A stretch of 64,000 bases of DNA from Dicaeum eximium (taxonomy: Eukaryota > Chordata > Aves > Passeriformes > Dicaeidae): NCBI GenBank assembly GCA_013396995.1, contig VWZP01005658.1, positions 4,540,352-4,604,351 of the forward strand, in the 5' to 3' direction. A program made the position numbers and the translations under genes. The notes beneath the pieces are model-generated. The model saw nothing but the letters and a program-made list of their open reading frames with translations, was not told where the DNA came from and ran no database searches. Of the stretch, positions 13,501-28,500 are shown one piece after another (position 1 is the stretch's first letter; every line of letters starts with the position of its first letter).

Positions 13501-16500
13501 TGTTTCTGCCTATCTGTAGATTTCCTAGAGCACAGCATTGGCTTTCACAGCATGTGGAGAAGTCCTGTGAAAATGAATCTTCTGGTGATAAGAAAGAACT
13601 GAAAATGTAGAATGCATTTTTCCTAGGCATGGATAACACTGTGATAGTAAGATGCTGCAAAATAGCTGTGGTATAGATTTATTTAATAAATTGATTAGTA
13701 ATTATTTCTAAAACACTTCCATTACTACTTAGAGTCAAATGAAGATAATATGAAGAAATGCTAATCCACATTGATTTCATATAATGTTTAATAAAACTTG
13801 CTCACTTTTTAAAGGCCTTTGAATACTAGTTATGTGAGTATTCTACTTCATTCTTTAAGTGTCTCCATTTTGATTGGAATAGGTATGACTGTCCTACAGA
13901 GTAAGATATATCAACAAGAAGATTGCTTTTAATGTGTCATTGGTATCTGCAGTTGTGACAAAACCTTAGTTAAGAACACATTAGTCCATAGATTTGGTTG
14001 TTTTATAAAATGGTGTATACCTCTTGGCAAAGACCTAGCTCTTTTGAGTCACTGCAGACTTAATTTTAAATATCAGATTTCTTAAATAACTCATTGACTT
14101 CTCCTTTAGAGGTCTAGATGAATCTACCTTCTGCTCTGCAATTCACAATGAACACAGCACAGGACTGACAAAGGGAATGCATGATTACAGGTAATATTGC
14201 AGTAGTATTTGAGGGAAGAATTGTTTGTTTCATTACCTGTGCTCAGAGTGTTAAAAGCCCAGAAGACAGTTGAGTGATCGGTGTCTGATTTTTTTTAAAA
14301 TGAGACCTTCATACAGGTTAAAATAAGATAGCATCTGCTTGTTTATCAATTCATCCTCTAGTCTTTTTCTAAAATAAAAACCTTTCCCCTCAGATGATTT
14401 TAAGGGCTTTTTCATGTCACTGTCATTTAACCAGCTCTGATCCCATCAGAGCTTGGTTTATTACTCCCTCTTTCATGATTTGCCTTTCTGTGTTCTAAGA
14501 GTAAGACTAAGATAGAGGACCTTGAAAACAGTGTCTTACTGCAGGGTAAGAGTTAACACTTCTTTAAGCTTAAGCTAATGAGAATCACATTACTGGCTTT
14601 CAGAATGACATATTTAATAACATTGAACCCATATACAGTTTACAGAGAAATCTTGTTATGAAAGAATCTAAAAAATAAGGTACAGTTTAAATTGAAGTAT
14701 GAAATAATTATCTTTGTATTGGAACATCTTACTAGGTAAATGTTTTCTGAAAAGCAGTCTTTGAAACTATGATAAATAAGAGGAGAGTCACAGATTTATG
14801 GACATGTTACACTTTATCAGATTAGTGGAATTGCTTTGACATCAATAAGACTCCTAATAAAAATCTTAACTTTTTTTTTGTATTTTTCTTTTTTAATGCA
14901 GAAAAGCATTCTATGGAGTAAATGAAATTGCTGTGAAAGTGCCTTCCATTTTTAAGCTTCTGGTTAAGGAGGTAAAATCTTTTCTTTAACAAATTAAAGA
15001 AAAAGGATGTATCATTGCAAGTTGTTTCAAGTGCAATGACTGTTGACTGTTGGAAACCTTCCCTAGACCCCAGCATTGTAAAACAAAATCATATGGACAA
15101 TTTTTTTGAGCTCTCCAGCTCTCCTTAGAGCTAAAGATCAAAGAGGCCTCAGCTATAAGCTCTCTGGAGTTCACAGCCTGGTGCCTTACTAAGGACATTA
15201 GAAAACATGTCAGAATTCTTTGAAAGGGTCAGGAACTTATTTATTTTCTGTAGTTAATTTAGAATGTAAAATCACTTGTGTTCTCCATGAGGAGGCTAGA
15301 GATTATATATTACAACATATGCAGCAAATCAAATGTGGTGTTGTTGGATTTGTTCCATTTTCCTTGTATCAGGTGTATTTGAATAACTGGTTTGTTATCT
15401 TGTGCTATAATAATGCACAGTAGAACTTTAGAACAAAAAGTCTCCAACCTGATCTAACGGAGTAAGAATTTGAGGTATCAGGACATTTATTAAGAATAGA
15501 TAGAAAATAATGTCCAAATTGGTTTAAGAATTAGAACTTTAGGTGTATCAGATACTCCCATTACCTTGTTTTGAGGTGTAGGGAAAAATGCATGCAGTCT
15601 TTGAAGTCTGTATTTGTGTATTATTTGACTGAAAACTGTTTTTGAGGGGCTGAGGAGGTAGTAAAAAAGGATCATTTTGGCAAACCAAACAAAAAACTAT
15701 GTATAAAAAACTGAAATTGTCTTCTCCCTGGAGGAGGATAATTTCAGCTTTGTTCTGATGGAGAACCCATGTGACCTTTTAGTGTAACTTGAATATTCTG
15801 TCACTCTTCTAGGTTCTCAACCCTTTTTACATTTTCCAGTTGTTCAGTGTGATACTGTGGATCACAGATGAGTATCACTACTATGCATTAGCAATTGTGA
15901 TTATGTCTGTAATATCCATTGTTAGCTCACTCTACACCATTAGAAAGGTAAGTTCAAAGAAAATGGATGCATCTTTTTGGCTTTTTACTGATTGCCTTAT
16001 TTTGCTGTGAAATAGTCTACAAATCTTTAAGAATTTTTCAGTTATACAAGTAGAACATCGTTATGCATTTTCCCTCTTTGAGCTGAAAGAATTTGGATTT
16101 ACAGTTTTCTTTGAGACCTTTGTAGACTTTGCACACTGCTGAATCAATAGGTTGGCCTCAGATAACAGAAACACTACCTTGCTTAAATAAACCCGGGCAC
16201 AAGTTTATGTACCAAGTTTTATTGACAGTAGTGATTCCATCTTGCATTGTTTCCTTGTTTGAAAAAGCCCTACAGAACTGAGCACCAGTAAAACATCTGA
16301 ATTGTTAAACTGGTGATTCAGTTTTCTCTGTAGACTTAGCTGATGGAAATCAAAGTACTAATTATCATTAAATTGCAATCTCTGAATTCAGACTAGAGAC
16401 AAAAGAAAAACACCCAAAAAATTCTCACTTAATTCAAGTTCATAGAACTACTGCAGTTTTTAGTTTTGTACATTAATGACTTAATGATTTTATAAGATTT

Positions 16501-19500
16501 TACATGACAGTGTATGTTTGCTTCCAGAATGCTGTTAAAAATAGGAGCCTGTACAGGTTGATGCACTCAAACTTTATTTGCCAAGTTTTCTAAAGTATGT
16601 TCAAGAGAATGTTTTGAGTAGCATTTTGTTGTTAAAGAATGTTAGTAGAGAAACTCATCACTTCTACTGTAGAATGTGCATTTAGAAGGAGACAAGCTGT
16701 GCTTTTGAATAATCAACTTTTCTCTCCTTTGCAGCAATATGTTATGTTACATGACATGGTAGCAGCTCACAGCATTGTAAGGGTTTCTGTCTGCAGAGGA
16801 AGCCAAGGTAAATTTCACAGGTGGCCTGGAAGGTTGAATTTAAATTGCTCATGAAGTGTGAGTGTAAAGTGGGTCTGCATCTGTTCTTTCTTTGATCAGC
16901 TTGAAATGCTTACATTCCTTAGCAGAATTGCATGGGAAAAGAAGTTCAAAGTGGAATTTAGATAGTGTAATGTGTTCAGGGTTAGCCTTCTAGATGGTAT
17001 TTTCAGTGAGTATCAGTTTTTTCTAGATTAGGTGCTTGTCCTATTGCTGTTTCTCATTCTCTACCATTCCGCTTACGTAATTCTCATTCCAGTTTCTTTC
17101 CTGACTTAAAGATGTACATGTGTTTAGTTTCCATTACAATTTATTACCCAACAAGGGCTGCAAGATGATTTCTGAACTTCCCCTCATTTGGATACCGCAG
17201 CAGTTAAAGGTGTGGTATCCAAAAGGTTGTGATACATGATACTGTCTTTAAGACATATTTGTCTTGGACTCATGACTTTATACTGAAGTTACACTGTAGC
17301 TAATCATTAATATCTTGTATAAGCTTGATTCCTCTCATTTGTCATGATGCACTCTATCCATGTGCTCTGGAGTTTAATCTGAGGTGGAATTGGGGTTTAT
17401 CAATGGCTTTTCCTGTATATTTTAAAAATCTCTTCATGCCATTAATTAAATGAAGTCGTACTTCATTTTATTAATAGTCATACTTGTCACCACCTGGATC
17501 TTGAATGTGAGGATCTTTGTCACATTTTATAGATGGTGGCTCTTTTCAAGTAAACTTGTTTGTGCTCTAATACTCAGAAATAGAAGAAATCCTTTCCACC
17601 GACCTCGTGCCTGGAGATACCATGTTGATTCCATCCAATGGGACAATTATGCCATGTGATGCAGTACTGCTCAGTGGTACTTGCATTGTAAATGAAAGTA
17701 TGCTAACAGGTAAAGTAAATTTGATACACAGTGCTGCATGGCTAAAAGTAGTAGTTTATACCTGTGTGCATGCTTAATTGCAGTATGTTTTAGTGGAAGT
17801 GGATAGGTTTATTTTGTTTGAAATGTGTATTTTCTTACTATTAGACATATTCTGAAGTATTTAGGTACTTGTGGCCTACTTATGTGCAACAGCTACCTGA
17901 TACTGCTTGGAAACTCCAAATGAGTGATTGTTTCTTGTTAAAAAGATTTATTCTTGATAGTTTGTCTTCCTCCCTCTTAACTCAGTGCTCTCAGTGCTGA
18001 TGGAGTTCTGAAGCCTGCTTCTTCAGAAAAATTTTGCCCAAACTTTTTAACTTCTTCCAAAAATGAAGGTAGTAAGTAGAATGTTCTACTGTATTTAGAA
18101 CCACAAATTACTATTGCAAATTGTGCCTGCATATGTTGAAACCAGAGATCTGATGTATTTAAAGGACAGCTTCAGTGACTAGGATGGACTTTCTGTTATT
18201 CCTTGGATAATCTGTCCAAATTGAGAACCTTGAGAAAATTTTCATTCAGAGATTGTGTATTCTATCATGTTCAGTTTTTCTGAATATTTTCTTGATTCTC
18301 TTGCTGCTACTAGCAACTGATAAAAATTGGTTGTAGCCCTAGCTTGAGTACACTCAGTCACCAAAGGTCTGAGAATAATTTTCTTCAATTTCAAGTTTTT
18401 CTGAGTAAAGGTGGGGGTGATACTTTTCAGCAAGAGAATGGAAGCTTCTCCTGTTTTGTTTTTTTTTTGTGAACTGTGTTTTACATCACAGACTGTGATT
18501 TGAAGTAAGGGGCACAGAAGCTCTATGAGGAATAGAGTTAAATAGCATTTGGGTAAGGAATCTGCTGAACTCAGGCTAATAGGTAAGAGAATACCTAATA
18601 TCATGCTGAAAGGAAGATGACTTCCATAAATTGCCTGTGCTGGTAAAGTGAGATTATATTATTCTACTTGCAGTTGTGAGTGAAAAAAATGTCTGTTCTT
18701 CTCTGATCTTGCTTAGAGACTTTCTTTCCTTTAAGGTGAAAGTGTTCCTGTCACAAAGATTAATCTGCCAAATCCTTCGGAATATCCAAAAGCAGTGGGA
18801 GATGAGATCTACAGTCCCGAAGTGCACAAGCGGCACACGCTGTTCTGTGGAACCAATGTCATTCAGACCCGGTTCTACACTGGAGAGTTGGTCAAAGCTC
18901 TGGTAGTGAGAACAGGTATTGATTGTTAATTTTGTCTCTTGTTAATGTACTACTCCTTCTTGTAGGTGTGTGTCAGCTGGCTGATACTGCTAAGCTTGGG
19001 TGAAGGAATTTACCCAAATAACTTAATAAAAGTCTTAAAACAATAATAAAACTAGATGATGGTCTGAAGATTAACAGTTGGCAAGCAAGAAAGTGAATTA
19101 GTCTTCAGCATAAATTCAAAACTTACTTGAACATGTTTTCATGTCATTTAGAGGATTTTTGGTAGTGTGTTGGTTGAACTGCATGTGCCTTTTGGAAAAG
19201 ATTTGGGTGGATAGTGGGGAACAGCTGATTTTAGTAGAGTCATTCACAATGCCAAATGTTTTTCTTTACCTATAGTTATTTCAAAGTTCATAACATTTAC
19301 TTAAAAAATTAGTTTGGCCTATCTACAGAAATGCTAATTCATGTGTTAGAGATCTGGCATTAATAGTCTATGAAAACCAGTTGCACAGGCTAGTACAATT
19401 GTGGGATTCTGCTTTACAAAGATCATCTTAAGAAAATTACCACAAAATAAATGAATGCAAGCTATAATCCTATAAGCTATAATGTAAAGGTAAAATAGAG

Positions 19501-22500
19501 TTAGATAGAAGAAACTGGACTGCATTGACTAGACTGCTACTTAAAGCAAGTTTTCCAACAAATAACTTCATCCTAATTAGCTGCTTCTTACTCTGGTGTA
19601 TTCTTTTCACCTTCTATTAGTCTACTTCAGCAGTAAAAGTTACGATTTTTTGTTTTATTCTCTTTCTTGAGGCTTTTGTTAGTCTTTTCTTTCAAATAGA
19701 TATTTTCCTTCCCTTGAACACATCTGCCCTTTAATAATATCCATCTCAACTTGTTTTGTTTCTTAAATAAATTTGCATGCCCAGGCAGTGTGCATGTACA
19801 GCAGGGTGAGCCCAAACAGCAACAGAAATGAACTGCTGCAGGCATGTTGCTTCTGCTCTGCAGGAAGAACAGTACTTTTTGTTTTGAAGTCTGATACTGT
19901 GATCTGTAACTCTTAGAAGGAGCATTGCAATTGCTCCCAACACACTGAATCTTACTGCCCTGACATCGGAACTTGTGTTTGTAAAATGTTCTTTGCCCAT
20001 GGCAGGTCTGAGTTAGCTCCTGTTGTAAAACGGATTAATTCAGGTGTGTGGGCTTTATTCAGGTTTTATGTATGGACAAATGTGGTTTTCCTGCTGTGGC
20101 TTTGTATAGAGAGAAGTAAAGTGATGCAAAATTCTCTGTTCTGCTGTCTGGTTCACAGGAACAGTTTTTAGGCAAGAGGGAATTTCACTCTCCACAGAAC
20201 AGGATAGATGTCACAGCACTTGCAGCTTCTTGCTCCAAAAATGTCTGATAGTAAGAACTAAAGTAATTCTCACACAGTGAGATACAAGTAAAAATCCCTT
20301 TATACAAGGGAGGGAAATGCCACAAAATTGAAGGTACTTAAAAATCTAGTCCTTAAAAGATCTAGGAGAACAGAACTCAATATGTTTGTGTGCAAAGGCA
20401 TGTAGTCCTAATCTTGTCATAAACCAGGATATAAGATTGATCTGCTGGGACTATCCTCACAGTGCTCTTCAAGTTAAGCCTTCAACATGTTTGATGTTAA
20501 AGCTGAAATACACATAAAATGAATTCATTTCTTTCCTCCTCAAACTCAGTTGATGGATGTCATTGTGGCTCCTATTTGTAATTGAAAAGAATTCAAAACT
20601 GGTTATTTTGCTTTACAGAACAGAATAGTGCACTAAAGTCATCTGTATACCCAGTGTGTTTTAAAGACACCCCATGAGGTTTTAATTTATTGTTTTACCC
20701 TGATGTGCTCTATCCTGTGTACCTACAGAACCTTCTGCAAAACCATGTGAAAAAAATAGAAAGTAGTTCTGATTTTTTTGTTGACCACTGTGTTGAATTA
20801 CAAAGCATTCACTACTAAATACTCAAGTACATACAGACATGGTAAACTTCTCTGAACTGGCCCATGGTTCATATTCTGCAGTAGCAAGCTCAAAGCCTGG
20901 AGGCTTCATGGCTTTTCATCTTGTGATGAGTTCATCCACTTTAAGAGTGATGCCATAGTTGCTCTGTTTGGGTAGAGTCCTGTGTGCCAAATGTCAGGGT
21001 GGAGGGCTCAGCCTTTGCTGTGGTGACTTGCAGACTGAGAAGCTGTCAGGGAGCTGTCATGAATGCCAGAAGACATGGCATGGATGTTGAGGTTGTAGTA
21101 ATAGACTTTGAAGTCTAAGCAGATGGAAAATGCTTTGGGCACACAAAATTGGGCATTAATATTGGCCTCTTTAAACGTCAAGGCAAAAGTTCAAGGAGGA
21201 CCTTGGGATATCTGTTGTTTGTCCAACTGTAAGACCTTTAGAAGGATAGTCTCCTAGTTTAGTTATCAAAATGCCATCAGGAGGTGCCTTTCTCCAGAAG
21301 ATGACTCCCTGCACTGCAGCTTTTTCTGACTCTTTCATTCTGGCTCTCAAGGGACCTTATGTAGACCTGCCATTTAAGTATTTAATGTTGGACTCTGAAT
21401 ATCTTCATTTTCTTTTTTGCAACGACTGGCTTAATTAGACAATAAATACACCCACTAGCTCTGCACTGCAAGGGACAAAATGCAGTACAACAAACTCTGC
21501 CAGGCCAAACCACGTGAGGATTTGCTGCTGCTGCAGAGGAGGGGTTTGTTTGCATCAGCTGCATGTCCTTGCCATAGGAACTAAGCCCTTAGTATGATGT
21601 GCACATATAAGCACCTTAATTACAGTATTGCAAAACATCTGCTATGGCTATTGAGAAACAGTTGTAATGAAATTAGTAGCTTAAGGGTTTTATTGAGGTT
21701 TTTAATATTTTAATAGCTTTTATTTTGTTTGCATTTTTAATAACTCACTCCTTTTTAATTTCTAGGCTTTAGTACTGCTAAAGGACAGCTTGTTCGTTCC
21801 ATACTGTATCCAAAGCCAACTGATTTTAAGCTCTACAGAGATGCCTATTTGTTTCTCCTGTCTCTGGTGGTGGTGGCAGGCTTTGGGTTTCTTTACACAA
21901 TTGTCAATAGCATCTTAAATGAGGTATGTTTTAATTTCTGGTCCAGAACTGCCTTATTTTAGCAAAGGAGTGACCGTGACTTCTGACACACTTCAGATGA
22001 TGAGAAACAATTTGACTTAAAGTGAAAATTTTTTTGCTCTATTTTATACAAATGAAATGAGCAAGGTTACTGAGAATAAAATTCAGCACAGAAGCAGAAT
22101 TTTAATATCTTACAGAGAAATTTGAGTTTACCTTGATTTCTCTTGACCCAATTACTAGATTTTTATCTTTGTTATATGTAAGATTACCATCTGACTTATA
22201 TGCAATTAGAAAAAATAGGATACAGCACATCTAAAACATGCTGCAGGCAAAAAAAAGCCTTATCAAGGAATAACCTGGTTTTTGGTTATTTTTTTTTCAT
22301 CTCAAAACATTCCGCATTATTCAGCTAATGTTTTAAAGTAACATATTTCCAGGAGGAGAAGCACTAATTTGAAGTTATGGGTTGTGGATAATTTAGGACT
22401 GGATTATTGTGGTTGCTGATGGTGGGTGAAGATTGTGCAACATTTCTGGGCAATCCAGAACACACTGTACTGGGGAAAAAAATGTGTGGGTTTTGCTCAT

Positions 22501-25500
22501 GGTAACACATCAGTGGGATAGTGAATCTGTAGGCAGTGAGTTCTTGTTCATTAACTCTGACCTCTATTGCAGGTTCCAGCTCGCACCATCATCATCGAGT
22601 CTCTTGACATTATCACTATCACAGTGCCTCCAGCACTCCCTGCTGCTATGACTGCTGGCATCGTTTATGCACAAAGAAGGTTGAAAAAAATTGGCATCTT
22701 CTGCATCAGCCCACAAAGGATAAATATTTGTGGCCAGCTGAATCTTGTGTGTTTTGATAAGGTTAGGTGAATTTTGAAACCTTGCTACCTGGAGGGGCAT
22801 TGTCTTAGAAAAAGGAGTTTGTATAGACAAAAAGAGAAAGCTCATTATTTTTTATGTAAGTTAGATCATTTGTGGTCTGTTAGCTTCCAGGTATGCAGTG
22901 TTTACCATCTGTTAACTCAATTTAATTTTCTCTAAAAAGTTGTTGTAATTGAGCTGCTTTCTTATCTCAAGACTCCCAAGTCCCAACTTACTACTGGCAC
23001 CACAGAAATGTGAGAGTTGAGGCTTACTAAGAACTTTAATTAGCACGTAAGCTTCTGAAAAACTCAAGTGTGAAGTCAGACCTTTTCTCATTTTCATTAA
23101 TTTCAATGAAAAACTGAGCGAGCGTATTTTGTTACTATTTGTTAACCAAACATGAGTAAAAGACAGTAATGCTGCTAGCCAGAATTCTTTGCTTTTGCCT
23201 ATTTCCTCGATAAATTTTATTTTCCTCCTTGGATTTTATCTCAAATAATAATACTGACTGTATTATTTCAACTGTAAGTACATTTCAGTTACTGTTTTAA
23301 CTATGTAAGGTAGTAATAATGGTTTAGTACCCATTTTCCATTGCCTCCAGTCCCTGAATATTGAGATGATGTGCTATCATCTTTGGATTTTAAGGGTCTG
23401 TTTCATTTGTCCTGGCTCCAGTGAGGAGCATGACTACTTTGAATGTTTTTGAAAGTTATTTAACAGGTTTGGAACTTAATTACTAGCAAAAAAGCAAGGG
23501 AGATACTGTATTTTCTGTCCCAAAGTCTTGATTTGTACGTGAAAACAGAAGAAAATATATTGTTAAAGTGTAATTTGCTTAAATAGCTGTTACTTTTTGC
23601 TTTGCTGGGAGATAATTTGTTTCTGAAGGCTTTTTCTTCATGCCATGCCCCTCGGTCTCTTTTGCAGACTGGCACACTTACTGAGGATGGCTTGGATCTT
23701 TGGGGAATTCAGCGAGTGGAAGATGCTCGGTAAGGATGAGCTCAGGGCTGATAGCAAATATGACACCCATATTGTACTGTAACAGCTACAGCAAAATAGA
23801 ATAGAAAATTCAGTGTGAGTTCATACATATTTACATTTCTGTAATGCGCTGTAGGAATGCCACTTTAACTGTGATTTAGGTGTACTGGAAGTTACAGCTC
23901 CACAGTGAAGCTGAGGTAGAATTTTTTAAAGAGTCTGAGGCCTCATCAGGGTCATACTGCAGAACTGTTGCAGATATTGTTGCATATTTCTTTAATCCTG
24001 TCCTCCTAAGCGATGACTTTTCGGGCTGCTAAAATGAATTAGCTTAGCTAATTAAGTCAAGTACTAAGTGATAAGAGGGCTTTGTATGAGAGATCAAACT
24101 AGACAGGGAAGGAATGAACACTGAGTGTTTGAAGGAGGAAAAAGTTGTGATAGCTTCTGAAGATTCCAGCCCAGAGTCTTAATTTGTTTTCTGTGATGTG
24201 TGAAAATACAAGTGAAGGGACTTGTGCAGTCAATTTTCTTCTGTTAATCTAAACAAACCGTTTGAAGTGGCTCATAATAAATAATTATAGTGCTAAGTAT
24301 ATTGTTACTTCATTGTTTCAGTTTCCTTTTGCCGGAAGAGAGGGCTTGCAGTGAGAGCTTGCTGAAGTCAGAGTTTGTTGCTTGCATGGCAACTTGTCAT
24401 TCCCTTACAAAAATTGAAGGGGTGCTTTCTGGGGATCCACTTGATTTGAAGATGTTTGAAGCAATAGGATGGGTAAGTGCCATTTTTTCCCTGAATATTG
24501 CATTATGAACAAGTCAAAGTTAATGAATGTATAAATTAGTTGATATTTTTCTTTAAATACAGATTTTAGAAGAAGCAACTGAAGAGGAGACAGCCCTTCA
24601 TAATCGAATCATGCCAACAGTGGTTCGACCTTCAAAACAACTTTCGCCAGAATCCAAGCAAGCAACAGATCAAGAAATGGTATAAAAACTCAAAACAATT
24701 GATTTGAGTTAAAGAAACACATATTACTGTATGCTGTATTCTGGCTGATAAAATTGAAATGGGATCAGAACTGTGAGGGTTTTGATGGCAAAGACACAAC
24801 AAACATGTTTAAACCATTCTTGAAGGTAGTGCTTCAGTATATGCCACTTTCAAGGTGAGCAAACTGAGTGTCAGCATTATTACCTTTACAGACTGTAGTT
24901 ATAAAGTACAGTAGTGCTTTTTGAGCTTATGCCTTTTAATATTGGTATTGTTACCAAATTCTTACTGTTTTAATGAAGTGCTTAGGTATGCTCACCTTGC
25001 AGTTTCAGTTAAAACAATAATTTGTTCATGTCACTGTGTGGCATGGAATTCTTGCCACTCTTGTACCTTAGAGATAATATTAAGTGCTGAGTGGAAAAAA
25101 ACCAAAACATACTTAGCAAGTTTAAAAGTTCCTTCTAGCTGTATTTTGAAGTATTTTTAAATATTTCACAAACGGAAATTTTAAGCATGTGAGCATATAT
25201 CCAGATTATCACAGAGTAGGGTAGTGAGAGAGTCAACAAGTCAGTGCATTTGTATGAGTCGTATTTTGTAGTAGATAGAAGTGTCTTGTTCAGAGCTCAG
25301 TGTATGTGCACAGCAGTAATTACTGTGCAGTAGTTGACATCTGAACATTCTTGAAACGTACTACATTATTTTTGGGGGGATATACTTAACCGTGGCCTCA
25401 TTCTGAAACACCATAGTACTTTAGTAATTTACAACGGCTAAACAGACAGTTTGGACTGTGGAAGGTCTTGGAAATTCTAATCAAAAATCAAGCTCTACAG

Positions 25501-28500
25501 TTCTACTGTGTTTCACTTAAAGAAAGGATACTAAACAGATGCAGTATATTTATATTCAGCTTTTATGAAATCCATGAAATACAATATGACTTGATACCAA
25601 GAATGCTGTGCAAATTCATTTTCTGATTTGTGTTGAAGTAGTTAGTAGCTGAAGAAATACTTAAAATTGATATTTAGAGTGACTATTTTTTTTGTTTTTT
25701 TCAGGAATTGTTTGAGCTGTCGGTAAGTTACCTTTTTAATTTGGCACATACCTGTTTTTCTTAAGATGTATGTGGATGTAACCCTTTTCTTCCTTCCTTC
25801 CTGTATGACACAGACTGGGTATGAAATTGGAATCGTGCGCCAGTTTCCATTTTCCTCAGTGTTGCAGCGCATGTGTGTAATAGCCAGGGTTCTAGGGGAA
25901 AAGAGAATGGATGCTTACATGAAAGGTGCCCCAGAAGTGATTGCCAGTTTGTGTAAGCAGGAAACAGGTAAAGAGCAAATTACTTTTATTTCTTCTGTTG
26001 CTCAGCTGAAATAGGAGTATTTTAATAACTCAAAACTCTATCTTTTTAAAGTTCCTGTTGACTTTGAGCATGTCCTGGAAGAATACACTAAGCAGGGCTT
26101 CCGAGTTATTGCTCTTGCTCACAGAAAACTGGAGTCTAAGCTTACGTGGCACAAAGTCCAGACTATTAGCAGGTAAGAGTGACTTCACTTTCCTAATAAC
26201 TAACAGACTTTAAAAGCTGCATGCTTTGAATTAATGTGTATTTCTGTTTAAATCAGCTACTACTCTTCTTTAGGTTTTTTCTGTCTTGGGATACATAGTT
26301 TTGTGCATTCTTTAGTTGTGCCCTGGACATAAAAGATAAGGAAGTTTTTTTCTGCAATGAAGTGAATTCAGATGATGAGCTTTAAGCTGGAAATGAGCAG
26401 GAATATTACTTTCATGATGTCTGCTTTACACTATTGTGGCAAAAAACCTCGTCTGATTTCTTTATTTGCACATAGTTATAACGTCTGTGTTTATTAAGGA
26501 TAATACACATTCCTCTTTCCAAGTAGTAGAAATTCTCCTGTGCACGTTTGATGCAGTTTCTTTGTCTCCTAAAGGCAGCATGTCCATTTCCTCATTGCAG
26601 AGGTTTGAAATGTAGAAAGATTTCTTCCTTCAAATAGTGGTACCTCCTGTGAATTATTTTTCAGCCTAGTTTTGTGGATAATGTCATCTTTCCCACAGTG
26701 CTTGAACGTATAGCACAGCTATGAAAATGAAAACTTTGACTGTGTTCTTTTGTATCAGCCCTCTGCAAGGTGAACATTTGGCAAAGCAGAGAAATGAGTT
26801 TTCTGGTTTCAGGTGTGAAAATCTACAATAGCAGTAGAATACCCAAGACCTGAAAATACACTAACTTTTTAATGTAAACCAAAGTGAATTAGTTTCTCTG
26901 CCTAATTAGCTAGTGCCTATTAGTCTTATATGCCTTTGTAACATGTGGTAGCTTTTATGTTAAGGTTCAGCTAATTTGAAAAATAGAGATGTGCGCTCTA
27001 AACGTATCTTAATATTTGGCCTGTGAATGCAGTTAGTTTCAGAGCATGTTTTCTAGCTGTAACCTATTTGAGACTGTAATTTCCTTTAGAAAGCATTCTC
27101 GTGGAAGAAACTGAAAATTGTGCTTGAGAGGAAACAACATTTTCTCACACTGATTTTCAGTTAAAACAAGGGAAATAAGTATAAATTATTGTGATGATAT
27201 CTTTCACATCACTTTTTATAAAGCAAATTACTTCATGGTTAAAAATACACATTCCTCTTTACTTTGATAAGCAGAAAATCAGACTTTTAAGGCAACATCT
27301 AATAACTGTAAATCTTATAATCTTCTCTTCCTTGTTTCTTTTTCATCAGAGATGCTATTGAAAGCAACATGGATTTTATGGGGTTAATTATAATGCAAAA
27401 CAAGTTAAAGCAAGAAACCCCTGCTGTACTTGAAGATTTGCATAAAGCCAACATTCGCACTGTCATGGTTACAGGTTAGCATGTAAATATTTATACTCAA
27501 AGATCCACCTCTTTTTGGTCTTGTTTTAATTATGTGTATGAAGTCAAATTTTGGTGTCAGTGGGTTTACACTGTGTTTATAGCAACAGAGAAGTTTAGAA
27601 CCTTGTGAAAATATTCAGAAACCAATTTTTTTCTTTTTGGGTGCAAGTTGCTTTGGTAAGTCAGAGAAACCAGAAGAGGCTTTAATTCCACTTCATAGCT
27701 TCTTCTCCCTAGCTCCAAGTATAAGCTACTTGATACTGAATTGGAGGATGAAAAGCCTTAGAAGTCTTCCAAATCAGACTAAGTGGAATCCCCAGTCTAA
27801 TTTTATGACTGAACTTGCTTTGAGCAGGAGGTTGGACCGAATATCCTTAGGGTCCCTACCATTTTGATTTATACTATGAAAAGTCACTTTGTATTGGATT
27901 TTTTCTGGGAGAATGACTTGGGTCCTTGTAAGCGTAGTAGATGTCTGTGCTCAGTGTTTTTCATACAATATGTGTTTGCTTTTTAAATCACAGGTGGTGT
28001 GATTTTGGAATGTTTTGCTAGGCTAACAATACAGCTCTGTGTTTGCATGTTCTGTGACTGTGTAAAAAGCAGTATTTTAAATGGCTGCCTGTTTTCTGCC
28101 TGATTTTCCATATACACTAAGATTTGGTCAATAAGAGATCTTTATAGCTCCAAGCAGCACACAAAATTTCTAGAGGAGGGGGTTTACCTGGTAGGCTTTG
28201 AATGTTGTCTGTAGGCTTGGTTTGCTCTGAGGTTGGCAGTGGTATGTGGGGCAGTCCTCCTCATAGTTCTGTACAGGCTTTTTTCTCTTACGGGGAATAT
28301 CAAGGTATGAGCTTGATTCTTTTTTGACTGAAACCCTTTTAAATACAATTGTTTAACAGGAGATAACATGTTAACTGCTATCTCTGTGGCCAGAGACTGT
28401 GGAATGATTCTACCTCAGGATAAGGTTATTATTGCTGAAGCACTACCTCCAAAGGATGGGCAGGCTGCCAGGATCAACTGGCATTATGCAGATACCCTCG

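Noticed and set aside
26370..26456. Possible C/D-box snoRNA in ATP13A3 intron 18 (ATGATGA ... CTGA)
   Set aside because: The bases flanking the C and D boxes do not pair into a terminal stem, so the boxes are probably chance.
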